A stretch of DNA of 64,000 bases from Microbacterium sp. 8M (GTDB lineage Bacteria; Actinomycetota; Actinomycetes; Actinomycetales; Microbacteriaceae), in the NCBI RefSeq assembly GCF_902506375.1, contig NZ_LR733284.1, forward strand, positions 2,589,092-2,653,091. The letters run 5' to 3'. The translations under genes were made by a program, and so were the position numbers. Positions 16,190-25,046 of this stretch are shown piece by piece. Below the pieces are notes generated by a model. The model was not told the origin of the DNA, searched no databases, and worked only from the letters and a program-made list of their open reading frames with translations. The stretch's first letter is position 1; each line of letters opens with the position of its first letter.

Positions 16190-17013
16190 GCGACACGACC
16201 GAACCGCGCGCGGACTCCGCACCCCCGGAGCCGCTCATCCGCGCCCGCGGACTGCGCCGCGAGTACCTCGGTCCGCGCAAGGAGCCGTTCGCGCGCCGCG
16301 CCCGGATGGTCGCGCTGGACGACGTCGACCTCGATGTCACGGCGGGGCGGGCGCTCGGCATCATCGGCGAGTCCGGATCCGGGAAGTCCACCCTCATCCG
16401 GCTGCTGCTCGCGCTCGACCGGCCGACCGCCGGCACGGTGACGATCGACGGGCGCGCGGTGGACGCGTCGGCCCCGGCCCGCGCACTGCACTGGCTGCGC
16501 CGCGAGACCGGCCTCGTCTTCCAGGATCCGTACGCGTCGCTGGACCCGAGGCAGTCGGTCGGCCGGATCGTCTCCGAGCCGCTGCGGGCCCTCGGCATCG
16601 AGAACGATCACCGCGCGCGGGTCGCCGAGGTGCTCACCCGGGTGGGACTGGATCCGGAGATGGCCGGCCGGTACCCGCACGAGTTCTCCGGCGGCCAGCG
16701 CCAGCGGGTGGCACTGGCCCGCGCGATCGCGCATCGGCCGCGGATCCTCGTCGGCGACGAGCCGATGTCTGCGCTCGATGTCACCGTACGCGCGCAGATC
16801 CTCGACCTGCTCCGGGAGCTGAGCGCCGACGGCATGACGCTCGTGCTGGTCTCGCACGACATCGGGGTGGTGCAGAACCTCTGCGACGACGTCGCGGTGA
16901 TGACAGACGGCAGGATCGTCGAGCACGGGCCGACGGCGCAGGTGCTGCGCCACCCCGCACACGAGTACACGCGCCGGCTGCTGGCAGCGATCCCGGTGAT
17001 CCCGGGACGCTGA
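16186..17013 (+). CDS. ABC transporter ATP-binding protein, DppF-like
   Basis: A 275-aa second ATPase of the importer. Walker A GESGSGKS is at about 63-70, the Q-loop is in LVFQDPYASLDPRQSV, the signature is FSGGQRQR, Walker B ILVGDEPMSALD, and the H-loop VSHDIGVV. The acidic N-terminal 20 residues are an extension. It overlaps dppD-like by ATGA and ends the operon begun at 12024. Confidence 0.93.
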   Translation: MSDTTEPRADSAPPEPLIRARGLRREYLGPRKEPFARRARMVALDDVDLDVTAGRALGIIGESGSGKSTLIRLLLALDRPTAGTVTIDGRAVDASAPARALHWLRRETGLVFQDPYASLDPRQSVGRIVSEPLRALGIENDHRARVAEVLTRVGLDPEMAGRYPHEFSGGQRQRVALARAIAHRPRILVGDEPMSALDVTVRAQILDLLRELSADGMTLVLVSHDIGVVQNLCDDVAVMTDGRIVEHGPTAQVLRHPAHEYTRRLLAAIPVIPGR

Positions 17014-17071
17014 GCCGGACACCGCTCAGAGACCGTCGACGCGGCGGCTGACGTGATCCGGTGCGCCGCAC

Positions 17072-17611
17072 CTACAGCGTGCGCTGCAGGAACACCACGT
17101 CCAGTGAGCGGCCGAACTTGACGCCGACATTGCGCAAGTGGCCTGCGTCGACGAAACCGAATCGCCGGTGCAGCGCGATGGAGGCGGCAGCCGCGGTCGG
17201 CTCGATCACCGCGATGATCTCGCGCAGCCCCGCCTCGGCGCTCGCGTCCAGCAGCTCCTGCAGCAGCGCCGCGCCCAGACCCCTCCCGGCAGCCTCCGGC
17301 CGCAGGTAGATCGTGTTCTCGGCGCTGAAGCGATACGCCGACTTGGCGCGCCAGTGCTGCGCATAGGCGAACCCCAGCACCGCTCCCCCGGCGGCCTCGG
17401 CCGTGAGGAACGGCAGGCCCGTTGCGGAGAGCACCTCGTGCTTGTGCTCCCACACCGCCAGTTCGGTCTCCTCCTCGTCGAAGGTCACCGTGCTGGTGCG
17501 CACGTAGTGGTTGTAGATGTCCCGGATGGCCGCGAGGTCTTCGCGCCGGGCGGGGCGGATCCGGAAGGCATCGTCGGAGCCGGTGGTGGCCGCGGTGGGG
17601 TCGTCGCTCAC
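17072..17611 (-). CDS. GNAT N-acetyltransferase, Pat/MddA-like
   Basis: A 179-aa GCN5-related acetyltransferase resembling the phosphinothricin/methionine-sulfone acetyltransferase group: [17 protein letters not shown] near residue 30 is the recognisable block, and GRGLGAALL is the acetyl-CoA P-loop. The GTG start at 17611 overlaps the ung stop (GTGA). It is the last gene of the reverse operon from 19852. The substrate may be an amino-acid analogue; not proven. Confidence 0.85.
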   Translation of the reverse strand: MSDDPTAATTGSDDAFRIRPARREDLAAIRDIYNHYVRTSTVTFDEEETELAVWEHKHEVLSATGLPFLTAEAAGGAVLGFAYAQHWRAKSAYRFSAENTIYLRPEAAGRGLGAALLQELLDASAEAGLREIIAVIEPTAAAASIALHRRFGFVDAGHLRNVGVKFGRSLDVVFLQRTL

Positions 17612-18297
17612 GCGATCCTCCAGTCGACGGGCGCCGCGCCCTGCTCCTCGAGCAGCGCGTTGGCGCGGGAGAACGGGCGGGATCCGAAGAAGCCGCGGCT
17701 CGCGGACAGCGGGGACGGGTGCGCCGAAGCGATCACCGGGGTGTCTCCGAGCATGGGCCGCAGCCCTTCCGCGTCCCTGCCCCACAGCACGGCGACGAGC
17801 GGCGCATCACGGGCGACGAGGGCGCGGATCGCCAGCTCGGTGACCTTTTCCCACCCCCAGCCGCGGTGGGACGCAGGCGTGCCGGGGCGGACCGTGAGCA
17901 CGCGGTTCAGCAGCATCACGCCCTGGTCGCTCCAGCTCGAGAGGTCGCCGTGCGGGGCCGGCGGGATCCCGAGGTCGGTCTCCAGCTCGCGGTAGATGTT
18001 CGCCAGACTGCGCGGCAGCGGCCGCACCGCCCTGTCCACGGCGAACGACAGGCCGATGGGGTGCCCCGGGGTCGGATACGGATCCTGCCCGACGATGAGC
18101 ACCTTGACGTCGGCGAGCGGACGGGAGAAGGCCCGCAGCACGTTCTGCCCCGCCGGCAGGTAGCCGCGTCCCGCGGCGTTCTCGGCACGCAGGCGGTCGC
18201 CGAGCTCGGCGACCAGCGGTGCGACGGGGGCCAGCGCCTCGGCCCAGCCCGGGTCCAGCTGCCCGTCGGCGGCGAGCTCAGCGAGCGACTTCGGCAT
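17608..18297 (-). CDS. ung: Uracil-DNA glycosylase
   Basis: A 229-aa family 1 UDG that removes uracil from DNA. The water-activating loop GQDPYP is at about 70-75 (Asp71), and the DNA-intercalating loop HPSPLS is at about 194-199 with the catalytic His. The length matches bacterial Ung. ATG 18297 overlaps the upstream peptidase stop by ATGA, and its stop overlaps the GNAT GTG. Confidence 0.96.
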   Translation of the reverse strand: MPKSLAELAADGQLDPGWAEALAPVAPLVAELGDRLRAENAAGRGYLPAGQNVLRAFSRPLADVKVLIVGQDPYPTPGHPIGLSFAVDRAVRPLPRSLANIYRELETDLGIPPAPHGDLSSWSDQGVMLLNRVLTVRPGTPASHRGWGWEKVTELAIRALVARDAPLVAVLWGRDAEGLRPMLGDTPVIASAHPSPLSASRGFFGSRPFSRANALLEEQGAAPVDWRIA

Positions 18298-19016
18298 CAG
18301 AGCGCTGCCCGGTCGCTCGAGACGGTCACGCCGTCGGAGCCCGCGAAGACCCGCCACACGCTGCCTGCGCCGGCGATGCGCAGGCCCTCGGCATCCGCGA
18401 TGAGCACGGTGCTCTCGTCGATGCCGACGCCGCCGTCGACCGCACCCGCCTCGGTGGCGGCGATCAGCCGGGACAGGGTGCCCCACTGCGCGACGTGCAC
18501 ATCGACGGACACGTCGACGAGCCCGATGCCCGGCACGACCGTGATCTCGTCGAGGTCCTCCGCGGTCTCCTCGGGGGCGATCGCGACGCCACCGATCCGC
18601 CAGCCGCCGAGGATCGCACGCTCGGCGGCGATCATCGCGCCCGCCGAGAAGCCGAGGTAGGGCGTGCCGCCCTGCACCGCGGTCCGGATGCGGTCGTAGC
18701 AGCGCTCGAGGGCCGTGTGATACGCCGGGGTGAGCCCGCCGCCGATGACGACGGCGTCGACGTCGTCGAACACCGCCGGATCCACGACGTCCGTCAGACC
18801 GACGGTCGTCACGCGGGTCTCCAGGTCGATCGCTCCGTCAGCGGTGAGTGCCGCGACGAGATCGCCGGCGTGGCGCGGATCCGCGTCCTCGCGGACGGTC
18901 ACCACGGTCACGCGCGGTGTCGCGACGCCTTTCGCGGCGGCGACGGCCTGCGCCTCCGCCGCGAAGGGCGCGAAGGCGGCGCGGCCGAACCCGCCGCCGA
19001 TGAGGTGCACGCCCAC
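18297..19016 (-). CDS. Peptidase S51-like / type 1 glutamine amidotransferase-like protein
   Basis: A 239-aa protein of the S51 (dipeptidase E/cyanophycinase-like) group. GFSAGAM at about 122-128 is the nucleophile elbow (Ser124), [10 protein letters not shown] precedes it, and GIDESTVLI near the C-terminus is the conserved cyanophycinase-type motif. GTG 19016 is 2 nt after the SDR stop; a second GTG 6 nt on (19010) is an alternative. It probably cleaves a specialised peptide; substrate not predictable. Confidence 0.85.
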   Translation of the reverse strand: MGVHLIGGGFGRAAFAPFAAEAQAVAAAKGVATPRVTVVTVREDADPRHAGDLVAALTADGAIDLETRVTTVGLTDVVDPAVFDDVDAVVIGGGLTPAYHTALERCYDRIRTAVQGGTPYLGFSAGAMIAAERAILGGWRIGGVAIAPEETAEDLDEITVVPGIGLVDVSVDVHVAQWGTLSRLIAATEAGAVDGGVGIDESTVLIADAEGLRIAGAGSVWRVFAGSDGVTVSSDRAAL

Positions 19017-19018
19017 GC

Positions 19019-19852
19019 TCAGTCCTCCCCGCGCGGGCGCAGCGGCCCGCGCGCGAGCAGGTGCGCGGCGGCCTGCGCGACGGGGCGGATGACGACGAGG
19101 TCGAGGTTGACGTGTCCAGGGGCGTTCAGCGCGTACGCGATGAGATCGGCCACGTCCTCGGCGACGAGCGGCGCCTCCACGCCCGCGTAGACCGCCTCGG
19201 CCGCCACCTCGTCGCCACCGAGCCGCCGCAGCGCGAACTCCTCGGTGTGCACGAGACCCGGCGCGATCTCGGTCACCCGGATCGGCTCGCCGTTCAGCTC
19301 CTGGCGCAGCACCTGCGGGATCATCGACTCCGCGGCCTTCGCGGCGTTGTAGCCGGATCCGCCCGGGTACCCCTGCCGGGCCGCCGTGGACGTCAGGAAC
19401 AGCAGGTCCGCGTGGCCGCCGCCGGCCGCTGCCGCACGCAGCTGGGGCAGCAGCGCCGCGGTGAGCTGCTGCACGGCGAGCACGTTCGCCTCGAACATCC
19501 ACCGCCACTTCTCGGCGGATCCGTCCTCCACGCGCTCCGTGCCCCGGGCGCCGCCCGCGACGTGGACCACGGCGTGCAGCGGCCCCGTCTCCGCGAGGTG
19601 CGCGGCGAGGCCGGCGATCTGCTCGGAGTCGGTGAGATCGGCGGCGTACGCCGTGGATCCGGTCTCCGCCGCGAGCGCCTGCAGCCGGTCCTCACGGCGC
19701 GCGACGCCGACGATGTCCCAGCCGGTGGCGCGCAGCGCGCGCACCGTCGCCTCGCCGATACCGGTGCTCGCCCCGGTCACCACCGCTCGCCGGTGCTGTT
19801 CTGCCGCAGGATCGCCGGAGATGGACCCGGCCGTGGAAATGCTCGTCGCCAT
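19019..19852 (-). CDS. Short-chain dehydrogenase/reductase
   Basis: A 277-aa classical SDR. The cofactor loop TGASTGIG is at about 26-33, the catalytic Ser is in FLTSTAARQ, and YNAAK supplies Tyr and Lys. Arg-rich VARREDRLQ after beta-2 suggests NADP(H). The first 20 residues are an extension. It is the first gene of the reverse four-gene operon ending at 17072; its substrate is unknown. Confidence 0.9.
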   Translation of the reverse strand: MATSISTAGSISGDPAAEQHRRAVVTGASTGIGEATVRALRATGWDIVGVARREDRLQALAAETGSTAYAADLTDSEQIAGLAAHLAETGPLHAVVHVAGGARGTERVEDGSAEKWRWMFEANVLAVQQLTAALLPQLRAAAAGGGHADLLFLTSTAARQGYPGGSGYNAAKAAESMIPQVLRQELNGEPIRVTEIAPGLVHTEEFALRRLGGDEVAAEAVYAGVEAPLVAEDVADLIAYALNAPGHVNLDLVVIRPVAQAAAHLLARGPLRPRGED

Positions 19853-19901
19853 GCCTCAACGCTACGGGATCCGCCTGTTACGTCACATGTCCCGCGCCTT
19901 G

Positions 19902-19929
19902 TTGACAGCGACCGCGACTTCGTACTCTC
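19902..19929 (+). promoter_or_regulatory. Possible metY promoter
   Basis: TTGACA at 19902-19907 is a consensus -35 hexamer about 110 bp upstream of metY. The downstream hexamer TACTCT lies after only 15 bp, so the -10 is a weak match and spacing is short. No SAM riboswitch fold was recognised in the leader. Confidence 0.3.
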
Positions 19930-20019
19930 GATGCAGTGCCGCGGTCCTCGAGCCGGTCGAGGAGCGGCCCACCTACCCTGCGACGCGGTTCGGTGTCGCG
20001 CATCCATGAAGGAGACATC

Positions 20020-21342
20020 ATGACCGCTGCCGAGAACTGGCGCTTCGAGACCAAGCAGATCCATGCGGGCGCCGCTCCCGACCCGGTCACGAAGGCCCGC
20101 GCGACGCCGATCTACCAGACCACGTCGTACGTGTTCGACAACGCCGACCACGCCGCGAACCTGTTCGCCCTCGCCGAGTTCGGAAACATCTACACCCGCA
20201 TCCAGAACCCCACCCAGGACGTGCTCGAGCAGCGTCTCGCCGCGCTCGAGGGCGGAACCGGCGCGCTGGTTCTCTCCAGCGGCCAGGCGGCCTCGACGTT
20301 CGCGATCCTGAACATCGCCCAGGCCGGCGACCACTTCGTCTCCAGCTCGTCGATCTACGGCGGCACCTACAACCTCTTCAAGTACACGCTCGCCAAGCTC
20401 GGCATCGAGGTCACGTTCGTCGAGAACCAGGACGACCTCGAGGAGTGGCGCCGCGCCGTCCGCCCGAACACGAAGCTGTTCTTCGCGGAGACCATCGGCA
20501 ACCCGCAGATCAACGTCCTCGACATCCGCGGCGTCGCCGATGTCGCGCACGAGGCCGGCCTTCCGCTCATCGTCGACAACACGATCGCCACCCCGTACCT
20601 CATCCGCCCGTTCGAGCACGGAGCCGACATCGTCGTGCACTCCGTCACCAAGTTCCTCGGCGGCCACGGCACCACCATCGGCGGCGCGATCATCGACGGC
20701 GGGAAGTTCGCGTGGTCGCAGCACGTGGAGAAGTTCCCGGGCCTGACCGAGCCGGACCCGTCCTACCACGGCGCCAGCTACACCACCGCGGTCGGCGACG
20801 GCCTCGCCTACATCATCAAGGCGCGCGTCCAGCTGCTCCGCGACCTCGGCTCCGCCATCGCCCCGCAGAGCGCCTGGAACCTCATCCAGGGCATCGAGAC
20901 GCTGTCGCTGCGCATCGAGCGCCACGTGCAGAACGCGCAGGAGATCGCCGAGTGGCTGGACGCCCGCGACGACGTGGCCAGCGTGAACTACTCCGGCCTG
21001 CCCACGTCGCCCTGGTACGCCGCGGCGAACACCTACGCGCCCAAGGGCGTCGGTGCCGTGCTCTCGTTCGAGCTGAAGGGCGGCGTGGACGCCGGCCGCG
21101 AGTTCGTGAACAGCCTGACCCTGTTCAGCCACCTCGCCAACATCGGCGACGTGCGCTCGCTGGTCATCCACCCCGCCTCGACCACGCACGCCCAGCTCAC
21201 CCCGGAGCAGCAGCTGACCACGGGCGTCACCCCGGGACTGGTGCGCCTGTCGGTGGGCCTCGAGAACATCGAGGACCTGAAGGCGGACCTGGACCAGGCC
21301 CTCGCCGCCGCGCGCAAGGTCTCCGAGGCCGCCCGCGCCTGA
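20020..21342 (+). CDS. metY: O-acetylhomoserine sulfhydrylase (aminocarboxypropyltransferase)
   Basis: A 440-aa PLP enzyme of the Cys/Met metabolism family, making homocysteine from O-acetylhomoserine and sulfide. SSGQAASTFAIL (about 86-97) shapes the cofactor site, and the PLP lysine is K211 in SVTKFLGGHGT. VRLSVGLENIEDL near the end is the family tail. SD GGAG precedes ATG 20020. The partner metX is 3.7 kb downstream, separated by three unrelated genes. Confidence 0.95.
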   Translation: MTAAENWRFETKQIHAGAAPDPVTKARATPIYQTTSYVFDNADHAANLFALAEFGNIYTRIQNPTQDVLEQRLAALEGGTGALVLSSGQAASTFAILNIAQAGDHFVSSSSIYGGTYNLFKYTLAKLGIEVTFVENQDDLEEWRRAVRPNTKLFFAETIGNPQINVLDIRGVADVAHEAGLPLIVDNTIATPYLIRPFEHGADIVVHSVTKFLGGHGTTIGGAIIDGGKFAWSQHVEKFPGLTEPDPSYHGASYTTAVGDGLAYIIKARVQLLRDLGSAIAPQSAWNLIQGIETLSLRIERHVQNAQEIAEWLDARDDVASVNYSGLPTSPWYAAANTYAPKGVGAVLSFELKGGVDAGREFVNSLTLFSHLANIGDVRSLVIHPASTTHAQLTPEQQLTTGVTPGLVRLSVGLENIEDLKADLDQALAAARKVSEAARA

Positions 21343-21358
21343 CGACTCCTCCTCAGAG

Positions 21359-21398
21359 ACGGAACCGCCCCGGACCAGTCGATCCGGGGCGGTTCCGT
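21359..21398 (+). terminator. Rho-independent-type terminator of metY
   Basis: A perfect 16-bp stem (21359-21374 with 21383-21398) closes an 8-nt loop, 17 bp after the metY stop. Very stable GC-rich hairpin without a long U tract. Confidence 0.85.
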
Positions 21399-21440
21399 GT
21401 GTGCGCGGCGGATGCGGCGTCCACAGCGCACCGCGTCGAG

Positions 21441-21510
21441 GCCCCCTCAGAGCGCCGAGGCCCCCTCTCAGTCGCGTGGCGGAGAGGGCGCCTCGGCGTC
21501 ACGAGGGGGC
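21441..21510. repeat. 19-bp-period GCCCCCTC / GAGGGGGC cluster, upstream side
   Basis: GCCCCCTC starts at 21441 and 21460 (exact 19-bp period), followed by the complement form at 21482 (one mismatch) and 21503. The arms 21453-21469 and 21482-21498 form a 17-bp stem with one mismatch. A similar array with the same period lies on the other side of the gene at 22655-22751. Confidence 0.7.
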
Positions 21511-21630
21511 GACGACCAGAGATGCACTCCGGGGATCCCGTCGCCCTGCACACTCGCCAGGCGATGCGAGGAGTCCACCGGTCCCGCGATCGGGCCGTCT
21601 CTCGCATTCCGCCGCCGCGATGCTCTCGGG

Positions 21631-22611
21631 ATGAAGTCGATAGACATCTGGGGCGCACGTCGTCTGCTGCGTTCGCGCGAAGACCTCCTCGCACTCGGGT
21701 GCACGGAACGAGACATCGAGGCCCTCGTCGCCTCGCAGCGACTCACACGCGTGCGACGCAACCGCTACATCGATACCGCGGAGAACCTCGCGCTCTGGAA
21801 CGAGGGACGCCATCTGATCCAGATCGCCGCCCTGCAGATGAACTCCGGGCCACAACGGCCCGTGTTCTGGGGTCCGTCCGCCGCCGTGCTGCACGGCCTC
21901 CCGCTGTACCGGCTCACGCCGGCACATGTGCACACCGCGATCCTCGGTGCACGCCATGGGCGCACCCGCGCCGGCACAATGCAGCACAACGTCGACGTAC
22001 CAGCCGAGGACATCGTCGAAATCGAGGGAATCCGGTGCACCTCGCTGGACCGGACCCTTCTCGACCTGGCTTGCTCAACTCCTGCGACGACGGCGCTCTC
22101 CGCCGCAGATGCGGCCCTCGGCCGCGAGTCCGTCAGAGGGCACCGACAGGATTCGGAGAGAGCGATGCTCTGGCACGCCCGAATGGCAGCGCGCGCCGAC
22201 CGGAGCAGAGTACGTGGCATCCGTCGCGCGCGCTGGATTCTCGAGTTCGCCGACGGTCGGGCACAGCTGCCGGGTGAGAGCGTCAGTCGCTTCCTGCTGC
22301 ATCAGCTCGGCTTCCGCGAGGTGCTCCTGCAGGTGCCGGTCACTGGAGCAGAAGGACGGAACTACTGGCTCGACTTCGGCTTTCCGAGATCCCGGACATT
22401 CGGCGAGTTCGATGGCCAGGGCAAATACGCGGACGAGGAGCTGCGCGGCGATCGAACGGTGGAACAGGTCGTCCTCGACGAGAAGCGGCGTGAGGACGAC
22501 GTCCGCGGCGTCACCGGATGGCGGTTCGCTCGCTGGGAAGACCGTCACATCTCGTCTGCGGACACGCTCGGCAAGCGGCTGGCCGCGTTCGGCGTCCACC
22601 CACCTGGCTGA
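21631..22611 (+). CDS. AbiEi-antitoxin-like / DUF559 endonuclease-like protein
   Basis: A 326-aa protein. The N-terminal 45 residues (LLRSREDLLALGCTERDIE, then RRNRYID) look like the winged-helix start of AbiEi-type antitoxins. The C-terminus (about 240-326) resembles a DUF559/PD-(D/E)xK fold: WLDFGFP, GEFDGQGKY, and VVLDEKRREDDVR, then GWRFARWED. Function is unknown; a toxin partner is not adjacent. ATG 21631 has only a weak SD. Repeat arrays flank it on both sides, hinting at a transferred cassette. Confidence 0.75.
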   Translation: MKSIDIWGARRLLRSREDLLALGCTERDIEALVASQRLTRVRRNRYIDTAENLALWNEGRHLIQIAALQMNSGPQRPVFWGPSAAVLHGLPLYRLTPAHVHTAILGARHGRTRAGTMQHNVDVPAEDIVEIEGIRCTSLDRTLLDLACSTPATTALSAADAALGRESVRGHRQDSERAMLWHARMAARADRSRVRGIRRARWILEFADGRAQLPGESVSRFLLHQLGFREVLLQVPVTGAEGRNYWLDFGFPRSRTFGEFDGQGKYADEELRGDRTVEQVVLDEKRREDDVRGVTGWRFARWEDRHISSADTLGKRLAAFGVHPPG

Positions 22612-22654
22612 CCTGCGCGACCAGTGGATCCCCCTCGGCGAAGAACGCATCCTC

Positions 22655-22751
22655 GCCCCCTCCCCTCGTCCGTGCCCCCTCTCGACCACGACGGTACGAG
22701 GGGGCGTGGATGGCGCGAGGGGGCGTGGACGGCGCGAGGGGGCGTCGACGG
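22655..22751. repeat. 19-bp-period GCCCCCTC / GAGGGGGC array, downstream side
   Basis: Two units begin with GCCCCCTC at 22655 and 22674; three inverted units (22695-22713, 22714-22732, 22733-22751) carry GAGGGGGC at 22698, 22717 and 22736. All steps within each group are exactly 19 bp. The two groups face each other and can pair. It lies between convergent genes, so a terminator role is possible as well. Confidence 0.85.
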
Positions 22752-22773
22752 TTCGCCGCGGCGCGCCGCACCC

Positions 22774-23283
22774 CTATTCGTTGACGAGCACCGGCACGCC
22801 GATGGCTGCCGACGCGGCCGTGCCGCGCAGGGCGTCCGGCACGTCGACGCGGAAGGCGGTCGCCTCGGATGGAGGGCCGGCGTGGACCTCGTGATCCTCG
22901 CCGTGCCGCTCGAACCGCGCGGTGCCGAGGAGGGCGCCCTGCGCATCGTAGAACCCTGCGACGACCATGAGTTCGAGCACGTCGCTGACGTCGGAGGTGA
23001 TCTCGATCGTGCCGGTCACCGCGGAGCCGTCGAAGGCGAGATCGTGCACGACGAAGCGGTCGTCGAACGGGCCCGCAGCGGTCACCGCCTGACCGGGCTC
23101 GGGGTGCACGCCGTGCAGCGACGCGAGGTCGGGTTCGCCCGTGGGGGTCGCCAGCCCGGGCAGGGTCGTGGCCGCGACGCCGCTCTGCGCGCTCGGCGTG
23201 CCGGGTGCGGGTGCGGGCGTGCAGCCGGCAAGCGCGAGCACGGCGACGGCGACGGCGAGGAGGGCGGGCAGGAGTGGTCTCAT
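22774..23283 (-). CDS. Hypothetical lipoprotein
   Basis: A 169-aa secreted lipoprotein. The signal ends in LALAGC (Cys at about residue 21), followed by a Pro/Ala/Thr linker to about residue 55. The rest (FVVHDLAFDGSAVTGTIEIT, then VAGFYDAQGALLGTARFERH) is beta-rich and looks like an immunoglobulin-like FxLYD-type domain. It lies 62 bp downstream of the alkaline phosphatase on the same strand, beyond a hairpin. Function unknown. Confidence 0.8.
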   Translation of the reverse strand: MRPLLPALLAVAVAVLALAGCTPAPAPGTPSAQSGVAATTLPGLATPTGEPDLASLHGVHPEPGQAVTAAGPFDDRFVVHDLAFDGSAVTGTIEITSDVSDVLELMVVAGFYDAQGALLGTARFERHGEDHEVHAGPPSEATAFRVDVPDALRGTAASAAIGVPVLVNE

Positions 23284-23302
23284 GATGGCTCCGCAAGACG
23301 AG

Positions 23303-23335
23303 GGTGCGGGGGCGCCCCACGGACGCCCCCGCACC
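23303..23335 (-). terminator. Terminator after the alkaline phosphatase
   Basis: A perfect 12-bp stem (23303-23314 with 23324-23335) with a 9-nt loop starts 10 bp past the phosphatase stop on the minus strand and ends 20 bp before the lipoprotein start, so it likely separates the two genes. Confidence 0.7.
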
Positions 23336-23345
23336 AGAGACTCGG

Positions 23346-24842
23346 TCAACGCAGGCGCAGCGCGTCCGCGACGATGCCGAACAGATCGGTGTTCTCGATG
23401 GTGCCCTGGACCTTGTCGGATCCGGATCCGTACGCGTAGATCGGCACGTCGGCACCCGTGTGGTTCCCGGACAGGTAGGTCAGCCACAGGCTCGCTTCCG
23501 GGCTGCCGTCGGCGACGTCGGCGGCGTCGTCCGGGGTGCGGAACGTCGCCGGCGCGAAGTTGTGCGGGTCGGCGGAACCTGCGCCGTTGACGATGCCCGT
23601 CGAGCGCGACGGATCCTTCGTGTTGCCGCCGGGGCGGGACGGAGTCGAGTTGTTGGCCGGGTTGCCGCTGTCCACGTTCACCGGCGGGTTGGCCGCCTCG
23701 GCGTTCGTGAAGCTGCCCTTCTCGATGATGTTGAATCCGGCGCACTCGTGGTCGGCCGTGACGATGACGAGCGTGTGACCGTCAGCCTTCGCGAAGTCCA
23801 GAGCGACCTTGACGGCGTCGTCGAACGCCTTGATCTCCTCCAGGGTCTGCGCCGCGTCATTGGCGTGCGAGCGCTTGTCGATGAGCGCCCCCTCGACCTG
23901 CAGGTAGAAGCCGTTGCCCTTCGCGCCCTTGCCGTCCAGCAGCGAGATCGCCTTCTGCGTGAGCTCGGCGAGCTTCGGCTCCTTCGCCTCGGCAGTGTCG
24001 GGGTGGTCCTGCTTGGCCTTCTCGACGGTCAGGTTGCCCTTGTTGAACAGGCCGAACACCTTGTCCCCGGAGGCCGCCTGCAGCTCGTCGGCCGAGGCGA
24101 CCGTCTGCGATGCCGCGGATCCGAGCACCTGGTACCCCTGGTCCTTGAGCGCCTGCTCGTCGGCGGCGTCGAAGCGGCTCAGCCCGCCGCCGAAGATGAC
24201 GTCGGCGGTGCCGTTGCGGGCGATCTGCTTGGCCGCGGGGACCACGCGAATGTCGCTGGTGGGAAGCTCGGATCCGGTGATCTGCGTGTCCTGGCAGGAC
24301 TTGGCCGAGTACACCGGGCCCTGGCATCCGCGGGCGAGCAGATGGGTCATCTGGCCGGCCGGCGTCGCATCCGTGATCTCCGCGGTGCTGACGTTGCCGG
24401 TGCGGTAGCCCGCCTTCTTGGCCAGCTCCATCACCGTGGGCACGACCTGACCCTTGCCGTCGACGCCGAGGGCCGCGTTGTAGGTCTTCACGCCCGACGA
24501 CCACGCGGTGGCCGCAGACGCCGAGTCGGTGACCAGGTTGGGCACGAAGTCCGGCTGCCCCGGCTGGCCGGAATTCTTCTGGATCGCGTAGGTCTGCACG
24601 TAGCCCTGCGCGGGCATCGTCTCCATGTTCAGCCGTCCCGCCGCGCCGTAGAAGCGCTCCCGGCCGGCGGTGACGTGCGTGCGCCCCATGCCGTCGCCGA
24701 GCAGGTAGATGACGTTCTTGATCCGGCCCTCGTCGCCGGACTTCGGCGCGGCCACGGCGGGGGCCGCCGCACCGGCGATCATCGACGCGACGACCGCCGC
24801 GATCGCGCCGGCCGAGGCCAGCGCTGCCATGCTGCGTTTCAT
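23346..24842 (-). CDS. Secreted alkaline phosphatase (PhoA family)
   Basis: A 498-aa exported phosphomonoesterase. The signal peptide ends near AVAAP (about 32). Metal and catalytic residues are visible: Asp in LLGDGMG, the phosphoserine in VTDSASAATAW, Asp/His in VEGALIDKRSH, DH in TADHECAG, and a late His in GNHTGADVP. The SD AAGGAG is 6 nt before ATG 24842. Three PHO repeats lie 103 bp upstream, so it should be induced by phosphate starvation through PhoP. Confidence 0.95.
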   Translation of the reverse strand: MKRSMAALASAGAIAAVVASMIAGAAAPAVAAPKSGDEGRIKNVIYLLGDGMGRTHVTAGRERFYGAAGRLNMETMPAQGYVQTYAIQKNSGQPGQPDFVPNLVTDSASAATAWSSGVKTYNAALGVDGKGQVVPTVMELAKKAGYRTGNVSTAEITDATPAGQMTHLLARGCQGPVYSAKSCQDTQITGSELPTSDIRVVPAAKQIARNGTADVIFGGGLSRFDAADEQALKDQGYQVLGSAASQTVASADELQAASGDKVFGLFNKGNLTVEKAKQDHPDTAEAKEPKLAELTQKAISLLDGKGAKGNGFYLQVEGALIDKRSHANDAAQTLEEIKAFDDAVKVALDFAKADGHTLVIVTADHECAGFNIIEKGSFTNAEAANPPVNVDSGNPANNSTPSRPGGNTKDPSRSTGIVNGAGSADPHNFAPATFRTPDDAADVADGSPEASLWLTYLSGNHTGADVPIYAYGSGSDKVQGTIENTDLFGIVADALRLR

Positions 24843-24944
24843 GAGTGCTCCTTGAGGGGCGTCCAGGGGCGATCGGCTTCACCGGGGCGCGCCGATCGCG
24901 AATCTATGAGTCGGATGAACAGAAACTATGGGTCCGACGAGAGC

Positions 24945-24977
24945 AGGACGCGAACGACGGGTGACCGGACGGTGAAC
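24945..24977 (-). promoter_or_regulatory. PHO box: three tandem 11-bp repeats
   Basis: On the minus strand three contiguous 11-mers read GTTCACCGTCC (24977-24967), GGTCACCCGTC (24966-24956) and GTTCGCGTCCT (24955-24945). The first two match the Streptomyces PhoP direct-repeat consensus, in which GTTCACC is the core; the third is weaker. The array ends 103 bp before the alkaline phosphatase start and is in the divergent region with metX. Confidence 0.75.
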
Positions 24978-25046
24978 GGAGCGGGGTCGACGGGATCCGT
25001 CCGTAACCTGCCGCCGCCCCGGCAGTCCACCCGGGAGAATGGATCC

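Noticed and set aside
19880..20019. SAM or cobalamin riboswitch before metY
   Set aside because: I could not build a conserved riboswitch core or expression platform from the 140-nt leader; only a -35-like TTGACA is visible.
22655..22751. CRISPR-like array suggested by regular 19-bp units
   Set aside because: Units are too short, switch orientation in the middle, have no distinct spacers of protospacer length and no cas genes are present.
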